Assembly: GCA_045631465.1 (NCBI GenBank)
Contig: JAZQUV010000046.1
Span: 1 to 64,000, forward strand
Source: Aphodosoma sp045631465
GTDB lineage: Bacteria; Bacteroidota; Bacteroidia; Bacteroidales; Paludibacteraceae
Direction of reading: 5' to 3'
Length of the DNA stretch: 64,000 bases
The notes under the pieces were generated by a model. It was not told the DNA's origin, made no database searches, and saw only the letters and a list, made by a program, of their open reading frames with translations. The position numbers were made by a program, and so were the translations under genes. The stretch's first letter is position 1. Each line of letters opens with the position of its first letter. Of this stretch, positions 33,417 to 42,904 are shown piece after piece.

Positions 33417-34772
33417 ATGAAAATCAAAACAATCTTAGGTATTACCCTACTTTTGGCAGTTGCAATAGTATTGGGGTATAAATTTGCCAACACAGCACCT
33501 GACAAATCGTTAGATGCTAATGCACAAGCACATAAAGTATTGGAATTGGGACAATGTATGGCTTGCCATGCTCACGCACCAGAATTGCCATTCTATGCAA
33601 AATTTCCTGTTATTGGACCAGTTGTAAAAGACGATGCAGCAAGGGCCATACGTGAATTTGACGCAGAAGCGGTAATAAAAGCAATTGAAAACGGAGAAAA
33701 GATTGATGAAGTTACCCTTAACAAATTGGAATACTCATTTGTTAACGGCACTATGCCTTTGGCTAAATATTATTTAGTGCATTGGGGCTCTGAAGTGAAT
33801 GATGTAGAAAAAGATATGATGCTAAATTGGATTGAATCATATCGAACAGAACATCATTATAATGGATTGGCAACTGCAGAATATGCAAATGAACCGGTGC
33901 AAGTGATACCAGATGCATTGCCAGTTGACCTTGCAAAAGTAGAATTAGGACGTATGTTGTATAACGACGTTCGACTCTCGGTGGATAATACTATCTCTTG
34001 TGCATCGTGCCACGATTTGAGCAAAGGGGGAACAGACAATAAACCATTCTCGGAAGGTGTGGATGGACAATTTGGAGGTATTAATGCACCTACGGTATTT
34101 AATGCAGTATTCAACTTTGTACAATTCTGGGATGGACGCGCTGCCGACTTGGCTGCTCAAGCAGCTGGACCTCCGACTAACCCAGTAGAAATGGGACATA
34201 AAAGTTGGAGAGATATTGAGGCAATATTGTCGGCTGACAACGAATTTGCAAAAGCATTCACTGAAGTGTATCCTTCGGGGGTAACAGAAGAGAATATTTG
34301 TAATGCTATAGCAGAATTTGAAAAAACATTAATCACACCAAATTCGGCATTTGACCTATACCTCAAAGGTAATGCGGAAGCTATGACAGCAGAGCAGATA
34401 GCTGGCTATGAACTATTTAAAGAAAATAGTTGTGCTACTTGCCATGCAGGTGTAAACTTTGGCGGTTTGACATACGAATATATGGGTACACGCGCTGAAT
34501 ATTTTGCAGATCGAGGTACAGAACTTACAGTAGAAGATTATGGCCGAGGCAAACAAGAGGAGTGCGCATTCTTTGATCATAGATTCAAGACTCCTGGTTT
34601 GCGTAATGTAGCCCTTACGGCTCCATACTTCCATGATGCAACACAAGCTACTCTACTTGATGCAGTGAACGCAATGGTGAAATATCAAACTAGCGAAACT
34701 ATTAGTGAAAAAGAAGCTGAACAAATAGTTGATTTCTTGAATGCATTGACAGGAGAAATACCAGTGAAATAA
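33417..34772 (+). CDS. Triheme cytochrome c peroxidase
   Basis: The 451-aa protein starts at ATG 33417 (MKIKTILGITLLLAVAIVLG), giving a clean signal or anchor helix after the promoter. It has three CXXCH heme sites: C47-H51 (CMACH), C195-H199 (CASCH) and C339-H343 (CATCH). The first lies in an extra N-terminal ~150-residue heme-binding domain found in Bacteroidetes members; the other two belong to the MauG/CcpA-type diheme peroxidase core (FWDGRAADLAAQAAGPPTNPVEMG, FKTPGLRNVALTAPYFHDA). In the periplasm it reduces hydrogen peroxide with respiratory electrons. A 35-bp inverted repeat over the promoter suggests specific, probably redox-linked, control. Confidence 0.93.
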   Translation: MKIKTILGITLLLAVAIVLGYKFANTAPDKSLDANAQAHKVLELGQCMACHAHAPELPFYAKFPVIGPVVKDDAARAIREFDAEAVIKAIENGEKIDEVTLNKLEYSFVNGTMPLAKYYLVHWGSEVNDVEKDMMLNWIESYRTEHHYNGLATAEYANEPVQVIPDALPVDLAKVELGRMLYNDVRLSVDNTISCASCHDLSKGGTDNKPFSEGVDGQFGGINAPTVFNAVFNFVQFWDGRAADLAAQAAGPPTNPVEMGHKSWRDIEAILSADNEFAKAFTEVYPSGVTEENICNAIAEFEKTLITPNSAFDLYLKGNAEAMTAEQIAGYELFKENSCATCHAGVNFGGLTYEYMGTRAEYFADRGTELTVEDYGRGKQEECAFFDHRFKTPGLRNVALTAPYFHDATQATLLDAVNAMVKYQTSETISEKEAEQIVDFLNALTGEIPVK

Positions 34773-34796
34773 TTGATAATTGACAATTGATAATTG

Positions 34797-34832
34797 CTCG
34801 ACTACTGAATATCAGTGGTCGAGTTTTTTTTT
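34797..34832 (+). terminator. Terminator of the peroxidase gene
   Basis: Stem CTCGACTACTGA / TCAGTGGTCGAG (one G-U pair), 3-nt loop, nine T. Confidence 0.92.
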
Positions 34833-35148
34833 TGAGCCATTACTAATATTTTTTATTTACATACGCTAAGATTATAAACAACTAAGATAGCATTGTAGTT
34901 AGACTAGAATAGATGGTAGATTCTATTTTGATATTGACAAAGCAAATTAACATAATGGTATAAATTATAGGGATTACAGTAAGGAGATTGTAGGATTGAC
35001 TGTAGGAATAACTATAGTCTAACGGAAATATAATTTATTATAGAGATGAACAAATATATTTTTGAAATTTATATAAAAAAAACTATCTATAAATGGATAT
35101 ACTTATAGTAACATTCTCTCAGTAGAGCATTGATATATATAAAAGAAA
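34833..35148. other. Gap with no recognised gene
   Basis: About 316 bp of AT-rich sequence between the peroxidase terminator and the 233-bp repeat. I see no open frame worth calling, no clear promoter and no repeat. Confidence 0.6.
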
Positions 35149-35381
35149 GACGATGTGTCATAATACCCAAATTGCTGCGTTGTTCTCAATATTAAGCTTC
35201 AGTCATGTACTTCAGTACACTCCTTTCAGCTTAAATTTCAACGCCTTGCACTTTAGGCATTCTTTAGATTCTTGCTTCGTTCATCAAAATAAGTAAAACT
35301 TCTTTTGCTTTCGCTTATCGCAAGAATTCTTACACATCTAAAAGAGGCTGAGCCAAAACTAGTGTTTTGACACAGCCTCTT
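35149..35381. repeat. 233-bp dispersed repeat, copy 1
   Basis: Nearly identical to 46951-47183, with roughly a dozen or so substitutions and small changes. Near its ends are the inverted words GATGTGT (35153-35159) and ACACATC (about 35332-35338), each extending to ~10 of 13 matched bases. Inside is an imperfect inverted repeat around GTACTTCAGTAC. The right edge (35342-35381) is a hairpin (AAGAGGCTG / CAGCCTCTT) that would terminate the giant gene at 35405-40981. Confidence 0.92.
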
Positions 35382-35404
35382 GAATTATTTATAACCTTAA
35401 AAGA

Positions 35405-38400
35405 TTATTTTACAGAAACTTTAACAGTGTTGCCGTTAACGCGAACGAGAACAACATCAGAGTTAAGAGCGTTGATAGCAGTAACATTAGCAGCAGCTTC
35501 GGCAGCAAAGATACATTGACCTTGAACTGTGAATACTTCAACCATGTTGCCTTCTGCAGTTTCAACATAGATCATACCGTTGTTAGCATAAACAAGAGCA
35601 GCAAGTTCTACATTTTCAACGCCAACCTCAGGGTTAAGAGTATAGATAGCAGTTACTACTTCTGATTCTACATAACCACCATTGTAGTCGAATGCATTAG
35701 TCAAGCGAGCATAAGCTGTAACAGTTGCAGTTTCGCTCAATTCGAATGGAGCAGTATAAAGAACTTCACCGTCGAGAACGAATGGTGCAATATCACCATT
35801 ATTATCTTCGCTACCTTCTTCGCCACCTTCTTCATTGTTTGCATAAGCAATAGTATAAAGAATTTCAGTGTTTTCAGTAGCACAAGAGAGAGCAACAGAA
35901 ATAACATTAGCAAATTCGCAAGCATCTGGAGTGAATACTGGAGCAGCTGGAGCAGCTGGAGCTACATAAGCCTCGTGAGAGATGTAGTTGAGTTGGCGAG
36001 TGCCTTTGTAATCACTTACAGTAGCGATAACAGATACTTTAACTTTAGCATCGCAAGTAGCTTCGAGTTTGAAGTTGTTGTAAACATCAATAGTTGCACT
36101 ATCAGGATTCATAACTTTAGCATTGCGATTATTGCTTGTAAATGCAAGAGCTTCAGTAAACTCTACATTGTGGAGAACAACATATTCGCTGATTTGAGCG
36201 CTAGTCTTAACTTCTTTGATAGTAACAAGACGAGGAGCAACAGCTTCGCCAGCAACAGCTTCAGGAAGAACAGCGTCAACCATTTCTGGGATGTTGCCAT
36301 ACAATTCGTAAGTACCTTTAACGCCAGTCAAACGATCGCCATTTTTGAGTTCAGTTTCTTTATAGTCATAGTCGAAAATCAACAATGAACCTGTTTCGTC
36401 TTGAACATAGATATTAGCACCATTTTTGTAAGTTACAGTAACTTCGCCAGCGATAGTAACTTCTGCAGTTGGGTGTGCGAGATCGAGGAATTCAGCGATA
36501 TTTTTAACCACAGCATTGTCGATCAAGATATCTTTAGCATCAACAACAGAGAAAGAAGGAAGGTCTTCTACTGCATAACCGATGTCGAAGTTACCTTTAA
36601 CAGTTACTTCTTGGTTTGCAAACATAGCAAAGTTGACAGCGCCAACAAGACGAATTTGTTTTTCGCCAACTTTGAGGTAATTTTGATAAGATACATCAAC
36701 TTGACCATCCCATTCTGAGACGATAGTATCTACAATAACAGTACCTGTCACTTGATAGTTTTTAGCTTGATATTCAACAGAACCTGGGCCAAAGAAACCA
36801 TCGATATTATCGATTTCTGTATAGTTAAGAGCATTACCAGAGTTGATTTTCTTGATAAGAGTACCAAGTTGAACTTCAACGATAGAAGGCAAAGTCATAG
36901 TACCATCATCCATTTTGATAGAATCGACATTTGTTGGATAATCGATATCACCAATATGATAGTCGTAACGATAAGCTTGGAGAGCACGACCTTCGGCATA
37001 ACCTTCTTTACCATATGTGCTAGTAAGGTCGCGGTAAGGATAATAACCACCTTTACAGAAGTAGATAGAGTCACCAGCTGCAAATGTTTCAGAAGTTTCC
37101 ATAGCCCAAACAGTAAGACCAGTGATTGTACCATCGGCGTTAGTTTGTTGTACATTAAGAGCAGTACCACCTTCAGAAGAGAATGCACGGTTTACAAGAA
37201 CAGGAGAAGTGAAACCAGAGATAGAATATTGTTCAGAAGTTTCTTGACCCCAGCGAGCCATATAGTCTTTAAGTTCGTGGAACATAAGAACGCGGCTTGA
37301 ACCAGTGTGATATAAATCGTAAGCAGTAACAGTGAATGCATTAGCTTGGTCTGCGTTTACGTGATAGATGAGACCAGTAAGTTTAGCATCAGCAGGGACA
37401 ACTTCGCCTACAACATCGATTTTCACTGAATCAGTAGTCATCATGTAATAAACACCTTCAGCAATGCGATAAGTTTTAGCAACAGCGATATCAACGATTT
37501 CGCCTTCGAAGTTAGCTGCGAAATTAACAAGAGAGTCGATAGTCACTGTTTCTTTAGAAAGACGACCACGACCTTTATCTTCGAGGGATGTAGGGACGAT
37601 ACGAGCCATACAATCTGCTGTAGATGGATAATATGTACCTTCAATGTTAGAAATTTTTCTATCAAGAGCCAATGTATCAACACCATCGAGGAGGATAGCA
37701 CCTGTACCATCTTGGATAATAATACCTCTTTCTGTGAGATAAGTTGTTGTAGCATCACCAGTGAATTTAACGAGTTTAGATTCAGTGTTATTGCGGATGC
37801 TGATGATAGTAGCACCTTCTTCAGTAGAAACTGCGTTTTCGATAGCTTCTTGGCTGATTGGCATGAAACCATATTGAGAAGTCATCCAAGATTTATCAGC
37901 AATAGCAGTGATATTGTTAACTGGATAGAATGTAAAGAGACCGAGATTATCTTCGAAGTTAGAACGAGTATAAGTAATTTTATAATCTCCTTGGATAAAG
38001 TCGCGGTCTTTACGAGTTACAGAATAAACAGTAGTATCACGTTCAACAAATTCAACACCTTCGAAACGAACAAGCATACCGTTGTAAGTACCAGCAGTTT
38101 GAGCTTCGAGATATTCTTGAATAGTGATTACTTTAGGAATGAGAGGGTTGTTAGAGTTTTTAACTGTGTAAGTATTTTCTGTACCTGTAATACCGAAACC
38201 AGTATATTGGTTATAAATACCTTTAAGACCAACGATAGAGTCACCTACCGCAAGAGAGCAAACGCGAGTTGCTGCAGTGTCGAGTTGAACACGCATTGCA
38301 CCAGTAGCATCTTGAACATAGAGGAAGTTTTGTGGAATATCTTCCATTGTGTTCCAATCTGTTTGAACTGCTTGTTGGATATAAGTCAAAATAACTGGTT

Positions 38401-40981
38401 TTACAAGTTCGTAAGTGATACCAGAAGCAGGAGCGCCAGCAGCAACCAAATCAGCAATAGATTCGAATTTAACATTAGAAGAAACGAAACCATTACGATC
38501 TGGGATAATCAATTGTACTTTATCACCTGAGTTTTTAACATCGGCATAAGCTTTGAGACCTACGCGTTCAGTAAGATACGCAGCAGGAACAGTGAAGCCT
38601 GGAGTAACAAGAAGGATTGAATCGCCTTTATCGCTGAAGAAATAGTAGTCAGAACCAACAGCTTTAATTTGACCAACTGCAATAGTCAAATATTTTGTAT
38701 CATAAGAACCTGCACTACGTTTGCTTGAACCAACAAGGTAAGCAAGGTCATAAAGAGAAGAGATAGCAGGAATGTTAGCTGTATGACCAGAAGAGATAAT
38801 TTCGATATTACCAGCTTCTACATCAAGGTGGTTACCTGCAATGATTGCATCAGAAGCTTGGTCATAACCAAATACGGTCAAAATACCTTTCACGCCTTTA
38901 ATGCTATCACCTGCCGCATATGCTTTACCATTTTTGTCTGTAGCTGTTGTGCGGATAGCTGAATAGTATGTAGAATAACCTGATTTTTGAGAAACGAAGA
39001 GAGTTGTATTTTCACCTTCAGTATAAACGTAAGAGATAAGCATAGGCTCTGCAAGAGCAGCAGCTTTTGTAGCAGTGTTACCTGCACCTACAGCAGTTTT
39101 GTATTCGTTGATATTTGAATAACCTGTAGCTTCGGCAGTGAGAACCCAGAAGAAAGTGTTAATACCAGAAGAAGAACCTACTTCGATGAAATAACCAGTT
39201 ACTGTACCCATACCTGGAATAGTAACACCATAAGGAGCATTAAGGAATACTTTTTCGCCGTTATAAGTTACACATTTATAAGAAGAGTAACCCACTTTTT
39301 CAGTTGTAGCAACGAAATCGGCAATAGTAACAGTTTCGTAAGTAAATTCAACAACTACGAATACTTCACGAGACATTTGGATTTCATTCCAGTTATCGTC
39401 ATATTCATAATATGTTTCAGATGCTTTATAACCTTTGAGAGTTGTAGCAAGTTTAGGAAGTTTGTTTTCGCCATCGTAAGAGATACGCATTTTTTCTTCA
39501 CCAATCATTACATATTTCACTTCGGCATAGTCGTCAGCGCTATATTCAGTAATGATATTTGCATTAGTGAGAGTTGTGTATTCGATTTCAGCTTCAACTG
39601 CGACGAACACCTTACCACGAGCTTCGCCATAAGGATGAGGACCATAATAACCAACAAGAGCAGCTTCGCCAGGAAGAGCACCACCCTCGTAGTAAACAGG
39701 AAGAGTTGATTCACCTGCAGCTACATAATAATTGCCACTTTCATCAGTATTGATTGTTGTTTTTGCAATTTTCACTGCTTTATATTTATAACCTTCGTAA
39801 TCGGCTACAAGAGCAGCAGGAGTTACAGTTTGATAAGTAACTGTTGATTCAGCACCAAGAGTATAAGTTAATTTTTCTGTATCAGGAGAATAAAGAACGC
39901 CAGGATAATTTTCTTCTTGAACATAGTAACCATAATCGATAGTTTGATTAAAGTTCCAATATGCATTAAGAGATGTAAGTTTCATACCTGGTTTTACTGC
40001 AGTTTCCTCTCTCCAAGCATAACTTTGTGCTTTCATTGCACCAGTTGCATCTTCGATGATGATACCATCATTAAGAGCAAAAGTGATAACAGCATCAGAA
40101 GAAGTAAATTCTACAGGAATATTTTCGCCAGTGAGAGCTTTAACTTGAGCTACGGTTGTGCATTGAGCAGTTGCAACAGGAGCAGCAGCTACAGTATAGT
40201 TCAAAGTGATAGCTTTATTAACGCCATCAGCAAAAGTAACAACACCAGCAGGGATTTCGAGAATATATTGACCTGCAATATTAACAGAAGTCAAACCTCC
40301 CATATATGCTGGATCGATATAAAGACGAAGACCATTAGATGAAAGAGAGTCTGCTTTGAACATCATATAACCTGCAGGCATAGTCATGTCATAGTCAGGC
40401 ATATAAGTAGAAAGCACAGGAATGTTTGTACCTTTTGCCAAATCTGGTTCAGCAACTGTGATAGTTTGATAATCAGTAAAGTTAATAACAATTTCTTTGA
40501 TTTCAGATACAGTTGCGTTGTTGGCTGGATTAGCAGTGAATGCAGCATCTACGCCAGGAGCAACAGGTGCGCCACCAGCAATAGTGAAATTCAACACATA
40601 ATCAACAGTGCTGAGATCTGTACCATTAAATTTAACAGTACCAGCTGCAAGAACAATACGATAGTTGCCTGCAGTGATTTTGTCTCCATAACAACCACCA
40701 TCTACAGTAAGAGTAATTTGTGAGCCAGAAGCAGTACGATCAAGCATACCAGCAGTACAATAGTTTTCTACAGGAGCAGCGTTTCCATCTTCTGCTACTT
40801 TGTAGAAGCAGATTGGATACATCGATGTTGTAGTAGCTTTTTCTACCCCCGTAAAAGTGATAGTAGCCTCTGTGAAAGACTCAAGAGTAGCACCCTCGGT
40901 GATACTCCATGTTGCCGTAATTTGGGCAAACATTGTCACTGATAAGAACAATGACATAAAAAAAAGAGTAATCTTTTTCAT
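35405..40981 (-). CDS. Giant secreted surface protein (1858 aa) with OB-fold-like repeats and T9SS-type tail
   Basis: The 1858-aa protein has a signal peptide (MKKITLFFMSLFLSVTMFAQ). Much of it consists of units with the pattern ...VYVQDETGSLLIFDYDYKET...GDRLTGVKG.YELYGN..., for example near residues 290-360, 940-1000, 1110-1170 and 1550-1640; these resemble the OB-fold-like domains common in Bacteroidetes secreted proteins (DUF5689/DUF6359-like). Near residue 1700 is a chitobiase C-terminal-like segment (PVFTPDACEFANVISVALSC, then ATVTAYARL). The last ~60 residues match the tail of the gene at the left window edge and resemble a T9SS sorting domain. Role unknown; adhesion or glycan binding is a guess. 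Its terminator is part of a dispersed repeat. Confidence 0.88.
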   Translation of the reverse strand: MKKITLFFMSLFLSVTMFAQITATWSITEGATLESFTEATITFTGVEKATTTSMYPICFYKVAEDGNAAPVENYCTAGMLDRTASGSQITLTVDGGCYGDKITAGNYRIVLAAGTVKFNGTDLSTVDYVLNFTIAGGAPVAPGVDAAFTANPANNATVSEIKEIVINFTDYQTITVAEPDLAKGTNIPVLSTYMPDYDMTMPAGYMMFKADSLSSNGLRLYIDPAYMGGLTSVNIAGQYILEIPAGVVTFADGVNKAITLNYTVAAAPVATAQCTTVAQVKALTGENIPVEFTSSDAVITFALNDGIIIEDATGAMKAQSYAWREETAVKPGMKLTSLNAYWNFNQTIDYGYYVQEENYPGVLYSPDTEKLTYTLGAESTVTYQTVTPAALVADYEGYKYKAVKIAKTTINTDESGNYYVAAGESTLPVYYEGGALPGEAALVGYYGPHPYGEARGKVFVAVEAEIEYTTLTNANIITEYSADDYAEVKYVMIGEEKMRISYDGENKLPKLATTLKGYKASETYYEYDDNWNEIQMSREVFVVVEFTYETVTIADFVATTEKVGYSSYKCVTYNGEKVFLNAPYGVTIPGMGTVTGYFIEVGSSSGINTFFWVLTAEATGYSNINEYKTAVGAGNTATKAAALAEPMLISYVYTEGENTTLFVSQKSGYSTYYSAIRTTATDKNGKAYAAGDSIKGVKGILTVFGYDQASDAIIAGNHLDVEAGNIEIISSGHTANIPAISSLYDLAYLVGSSKRSAGSYDTKYLTIAVGQIKAVGSDYYFFSDKGDSILLVTPGFTVPAAYLTERVGLKAYADVKNSGDKVQLIIPDRNGFVSSNVKFESIADLVAAGAPASGITYELVKPVILTYIQQAVQTDWNTMEDIPQNFLYVQDATGAMRVQLDTAATRVCSLAVGDSIVGLKGIYNQYTGFGITGTENTYTVKNSNNPLIPKVITIQEYLEAQTAGTYNGMLVRFEGVEFVERDTTVYSVTRKDRDFIQGDYKITYTRSNFEDNLGLFTFYPVNNITAIADKSWMTSQYGFMPISQEAIENAVSTEEGATIISIRNNTESKLVKFTGDATTTYLTERGIIIQDGTGAILLDGVDTLALDRKISNIEGTYYPSTADCMARIVPTSLEDKGRGRLSKETVTIDSLVNFAANFEGEIVDIAVAKTYRIAEGVYYMMTTDSVKIDVVGEVVPADAKLTGLIYHVNADQANAFTVTAYDLYHTGSSRVLMFHELKDYMARWGQETSEQYSISGFTSPVLVNRAFSSEGGTALNVQQTNADGTITGLTVWAMETSETFAAGDSIYFCKGGYYPYRDLTSTYGKEGYAEGRALQAYRYDYHIGDIDYPTNVDSIKMDDGTMTLPSIVEVQLGTLIKKINSGNALNYTEIDNIDGFFGPGSVEYQAKNYQVTGTVIVDTIVSEWDGQVDVSYQNYLKVGEKQIRLVGAVNFAMFANQEVTVKGNFDIGYAVEDLPSFSVVDAKDILIDNAVVKNIAEFLDLAHPTAEVTIAGEVTVTYKNGANIYVQDETGSLLIFDYDYKETELKNGDRLTGVKGTYELYGNIPEMVDAVLPEAVAGEAVAPRLVTIKEVKTSAQISEYVVLHNVEFTEALAFTSNNRNAKVMNPDSATIDVYNNFKLEATCDAKVKVSVIATVSDYKGTRQLNYISHEAYVAPAAPAAPVFTPDACEFANVISVALSCATENTEILYTIAYANNEEGGEEGSEDNNGDIAPFVLDGEVLYTAPFELSETATVTAYARLTNAFDYNGGYVESEVVTAIYTLNPEVGVENVELAALVYANNGMIYVETAEGNMVEVFTVQGQCIFAAEAAANVTAINALNSDVVLVRVNGNTVKVSVK

Positions 40982-41060
40982 AAAATTGAGTTTTTTGGTT
41001 AAAAAATAAAGTTAATTATATTGTATTTTTCTATCAATTTTACAATAGACAATAACGTGG

Positions 41061-41092
41061 CAAAGATACAAAAATTTTTTATATTAGACAAA
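41061..41092 (-). promoter_or_regulatory. Promoter of the 1858-aa protein gene
   Basis: On the minus strand, TTTG (41092-41089), 20-bp spacer, TATCTTTG (41068-41061). The leader is ~77 nt. The gap 40982-41358 contains this promoter, the pepD promoter and nothing else recognised. Confidence 0.88.
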
Positions 41093-41214
41093 TGTTTTGT
41101 GTTTTTTTGTTTTTTGTAAAAGAAATTATACGGATTCACCTTGTAATATATATAGGTGTATACTACACTAAAATTTATCTCAAACACTTTTGATAAAAAT
41201 TATTCGAAAAATAA

Positions 41215-41245
41215 TTGGCAATATAAATAATTATCATTAACTTTG
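41215..41245 (+). promoter_or_regulatory. Promoter of pepD
   Basis: TTG (41215-41217), 20-bp spacer, TAACTTTG (41238-41245). The leader is about 107 nt. Confidence 0.85.
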
Positions 41246-41358
41246 CCGAGAAAATGTGTACTGCATAAAGTATAGGGTTTAGATAAATATTATATCATAG
41301 CAAACTCTACCTAACAATGTTAATAACCAATAATTAATAACTAATAACTCTGAAAATT

Positions 41359-42813
41359 ATGGCAAATTGTATTTGTGAACTTCAACCAACTGCATTATGG
41401 AAAAATTTCTATAATCTTTGTCAAGTTCCACACCCATCGCATCATCTCGAAGCAATTACTAAGTTGATTGTTGACTTTGGTAAAGGTCTTGGTCTTGAAA
41501 CAATTGTAGATAAAGCTGGTAACGTGCTTATCCGCAAACCTGCTACTCCTGGTATGGAAAATGTGACTCCTGTGATTCTTCAAGCTCACATGGACATGGT
41601 GCCACAAAAAAATAACGATAAGGTACATAACTTTGAAACTGACCCTATTGAAACTATCATAGATGGCGATTGGGTACGTGCTAACGGCACTACACTCGGC
41701 GCAGACAACTGTATTGGTGTGGCTGCAGGTATGGCTATTCTTGAGAGCAAAGAGATTCAACATGGACCTATTGAACTTTTCATTACTGCAGATGAAGAGA
41801 CTGGTATGTATGGTGCATTTGGTCTTGAACCTGGTTTGTTGCAAGGCAAGTTGTTGATGAACATGGACTCTGAAGACTTCGGCGAACTCTATGTGGGTTG
41901 TGCTGGTGGTATGGATGCTACTATGGAGTGGAAATATCAGGGTGTTGCTCTTCCTGTTGGCGATATCGCGTTGAAAGTGAATATCACAGGATTGAAAGGT
42001 GGTCACTCTGGTTTGGAAATCAACCTTGGTCGTGCTAATGCAAACAAACTCTTGTTCCGTTTCTTGAAAGAAGCAGTATCGCAATATGAAGCTCGTTTGG
42101 CAAAAGTAGAAGGTGGTAATATGCGCAATGCTATCCCACGCGAAGCATATGCTATCATCACAGTGCCTGCTGAGGCTCGCGAAGAAATTGAAAAACTCGT
42201 TGAAGAATATCGCGACTTGTTCAACGAAGAATATAAAGTAACAGAAAACCCTATCATCTTCACTTGCGAAGAGGTAGAGGCTCCTGAAATGCTCATCCCT
42301 GAAGAAATTCAAGATGACTTGATCAATGCTGTAACTGCTTGTCCTAATGGTGTATTCCGCATGATTCCTGCAATTCCTGACACTGTAGAGACTTCGATGA
42401 ACCTCTCTATCGTTGAGGCTAATGCAGAAGAAATCTCTATCAAATGCTTGCTCCGCTCATCGGTTGATAGCAAAAAATATGAGTTGGCAGAGATGGTGGA
42501 AAGTGTGTTTACATTGGCTGGTGCTAAAGTTGAGTTCTCTGGTTCTTACTCTGGTTGGAATCCTAACCTAGACTCAAAAATCCTCAAAGCAATGAGCGAA
42601 ACATACGAACAACTTTACGGCGAAAAACCTGCTGTTAAAGTTATTCACGCGGGTTTGGAATGTGGTATCCTCGGCGCTATCGAACCAGGTCTTGATATGG
42701 TTTCTTATGGACCAACTATCCGCCACCCACACTCACCAGACGAAAAAGTGAATATCCCTAGTGTTGCTAAATTCTGGGATTTCACAGTGGCTACTCTTGC
42801 TAATATTAAATAA
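41359..42813 (+). CDS. pepD: Aminoacyl-histidine dipeptidase (M20 family)
   Basis: The 484-aa cytosolic metallopeptidase cleaves Xaa-His and other dipeptides. It has the M20C zinc-site motifs: LQAHMDMVPQ (first His-Asp), GTTLGADNCIGVA, FITADEETGMYGAFGL (Glu-Glu), MDSEDFGELYVGCAGG and a C-terminal PTIRHPHSPDEKV with the last His. The length is normal for PepD. Codon use is biased toward efficient codons. A long open frame on the opposite strand (41395-42312) is a shadow. It is followed by an inverted repeat and the lipoprotein gene. Confidence 0.96.
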   Translation: MANCICELQPTALWKNFYNLCQVPHPSHHLEAITKLIVDFGKGLGLETIVDKAGNVLIRKPATPGMENVTPVILQAHMDMVPQKNNDKVHNFETDPIETIIDGDWVRANGTTLGADNCIGVAAGMAILESKEIQHGPIELFITADEETGMYGAFGLEPGLLQGKLLMNMDSEDFGELYVGCAGGMDATMEWKYQGVALPVGDIALKVNITGLKGGHSGLEINLGRANANKLLFRFLKEAVSQYEARLAKVEGGNMRNAIPREAYAIITVPAEAREEIEKLVEEYRDLFNEEYKVTENPIIFTCEEVEAPEMLIPEEIQDDLINAVTACPNGVFRMIPAIPDTVETSMNLSIVEANAEEISIKCLLRSSVDSKKYELAEMVESVFTLAGAKVEFSGSYSGWNPNLDSKILKAMSETYEQLYGEKPAVKVIHAGLECGILGAIEPGLDMVSYGPTIRHPHSPDEKVNIPSVAKFWDFTVATLANIK

Positions 42814-42832
42814 TCTTTTTTTAAAAGACACA

Positions 42833-42891
42833 AGATATGAGACACGAGACATAAGACATCACACTTGTCTTGTGTCTCGTGTTTCGCATCT
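42833..42891. repeat. Long imperfect hairpin between pepD and the lipoprotein gene
   Basis: Arms of ~28 bp: AGATATGAGACACGAGACAT... on the left faces ...TGTCTCGTGTTTCGCATCT on the right, with about five mismatches and a short loop. It is built of the same AGACAY word as the repeats at 16.1-17.8 kb. There is no T-run, so it is not a classical terminator. Confidence 0.8.
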
Positions 42892-42904
42892 AAATATCTC
42901 TCTC

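Noticed and set aside
35149..35381. Insertion sequence
   Set aside because: Only 233 bp with no transposase frame; at most a non-autonomous element, so it is listed as a repeat.
41395..42312. 305-aa open frame opposite pepD
   Set aside because: Entirely antisense to a conserved M20 dipeptidase; shadow of biased codon use.
42761..42904. 48-residue N-terminal extension of the lipoprotein
   Set aside because: It overlaps pepD and the intergenic hairpin; the lipoprotein signal peptide begins at 42905.
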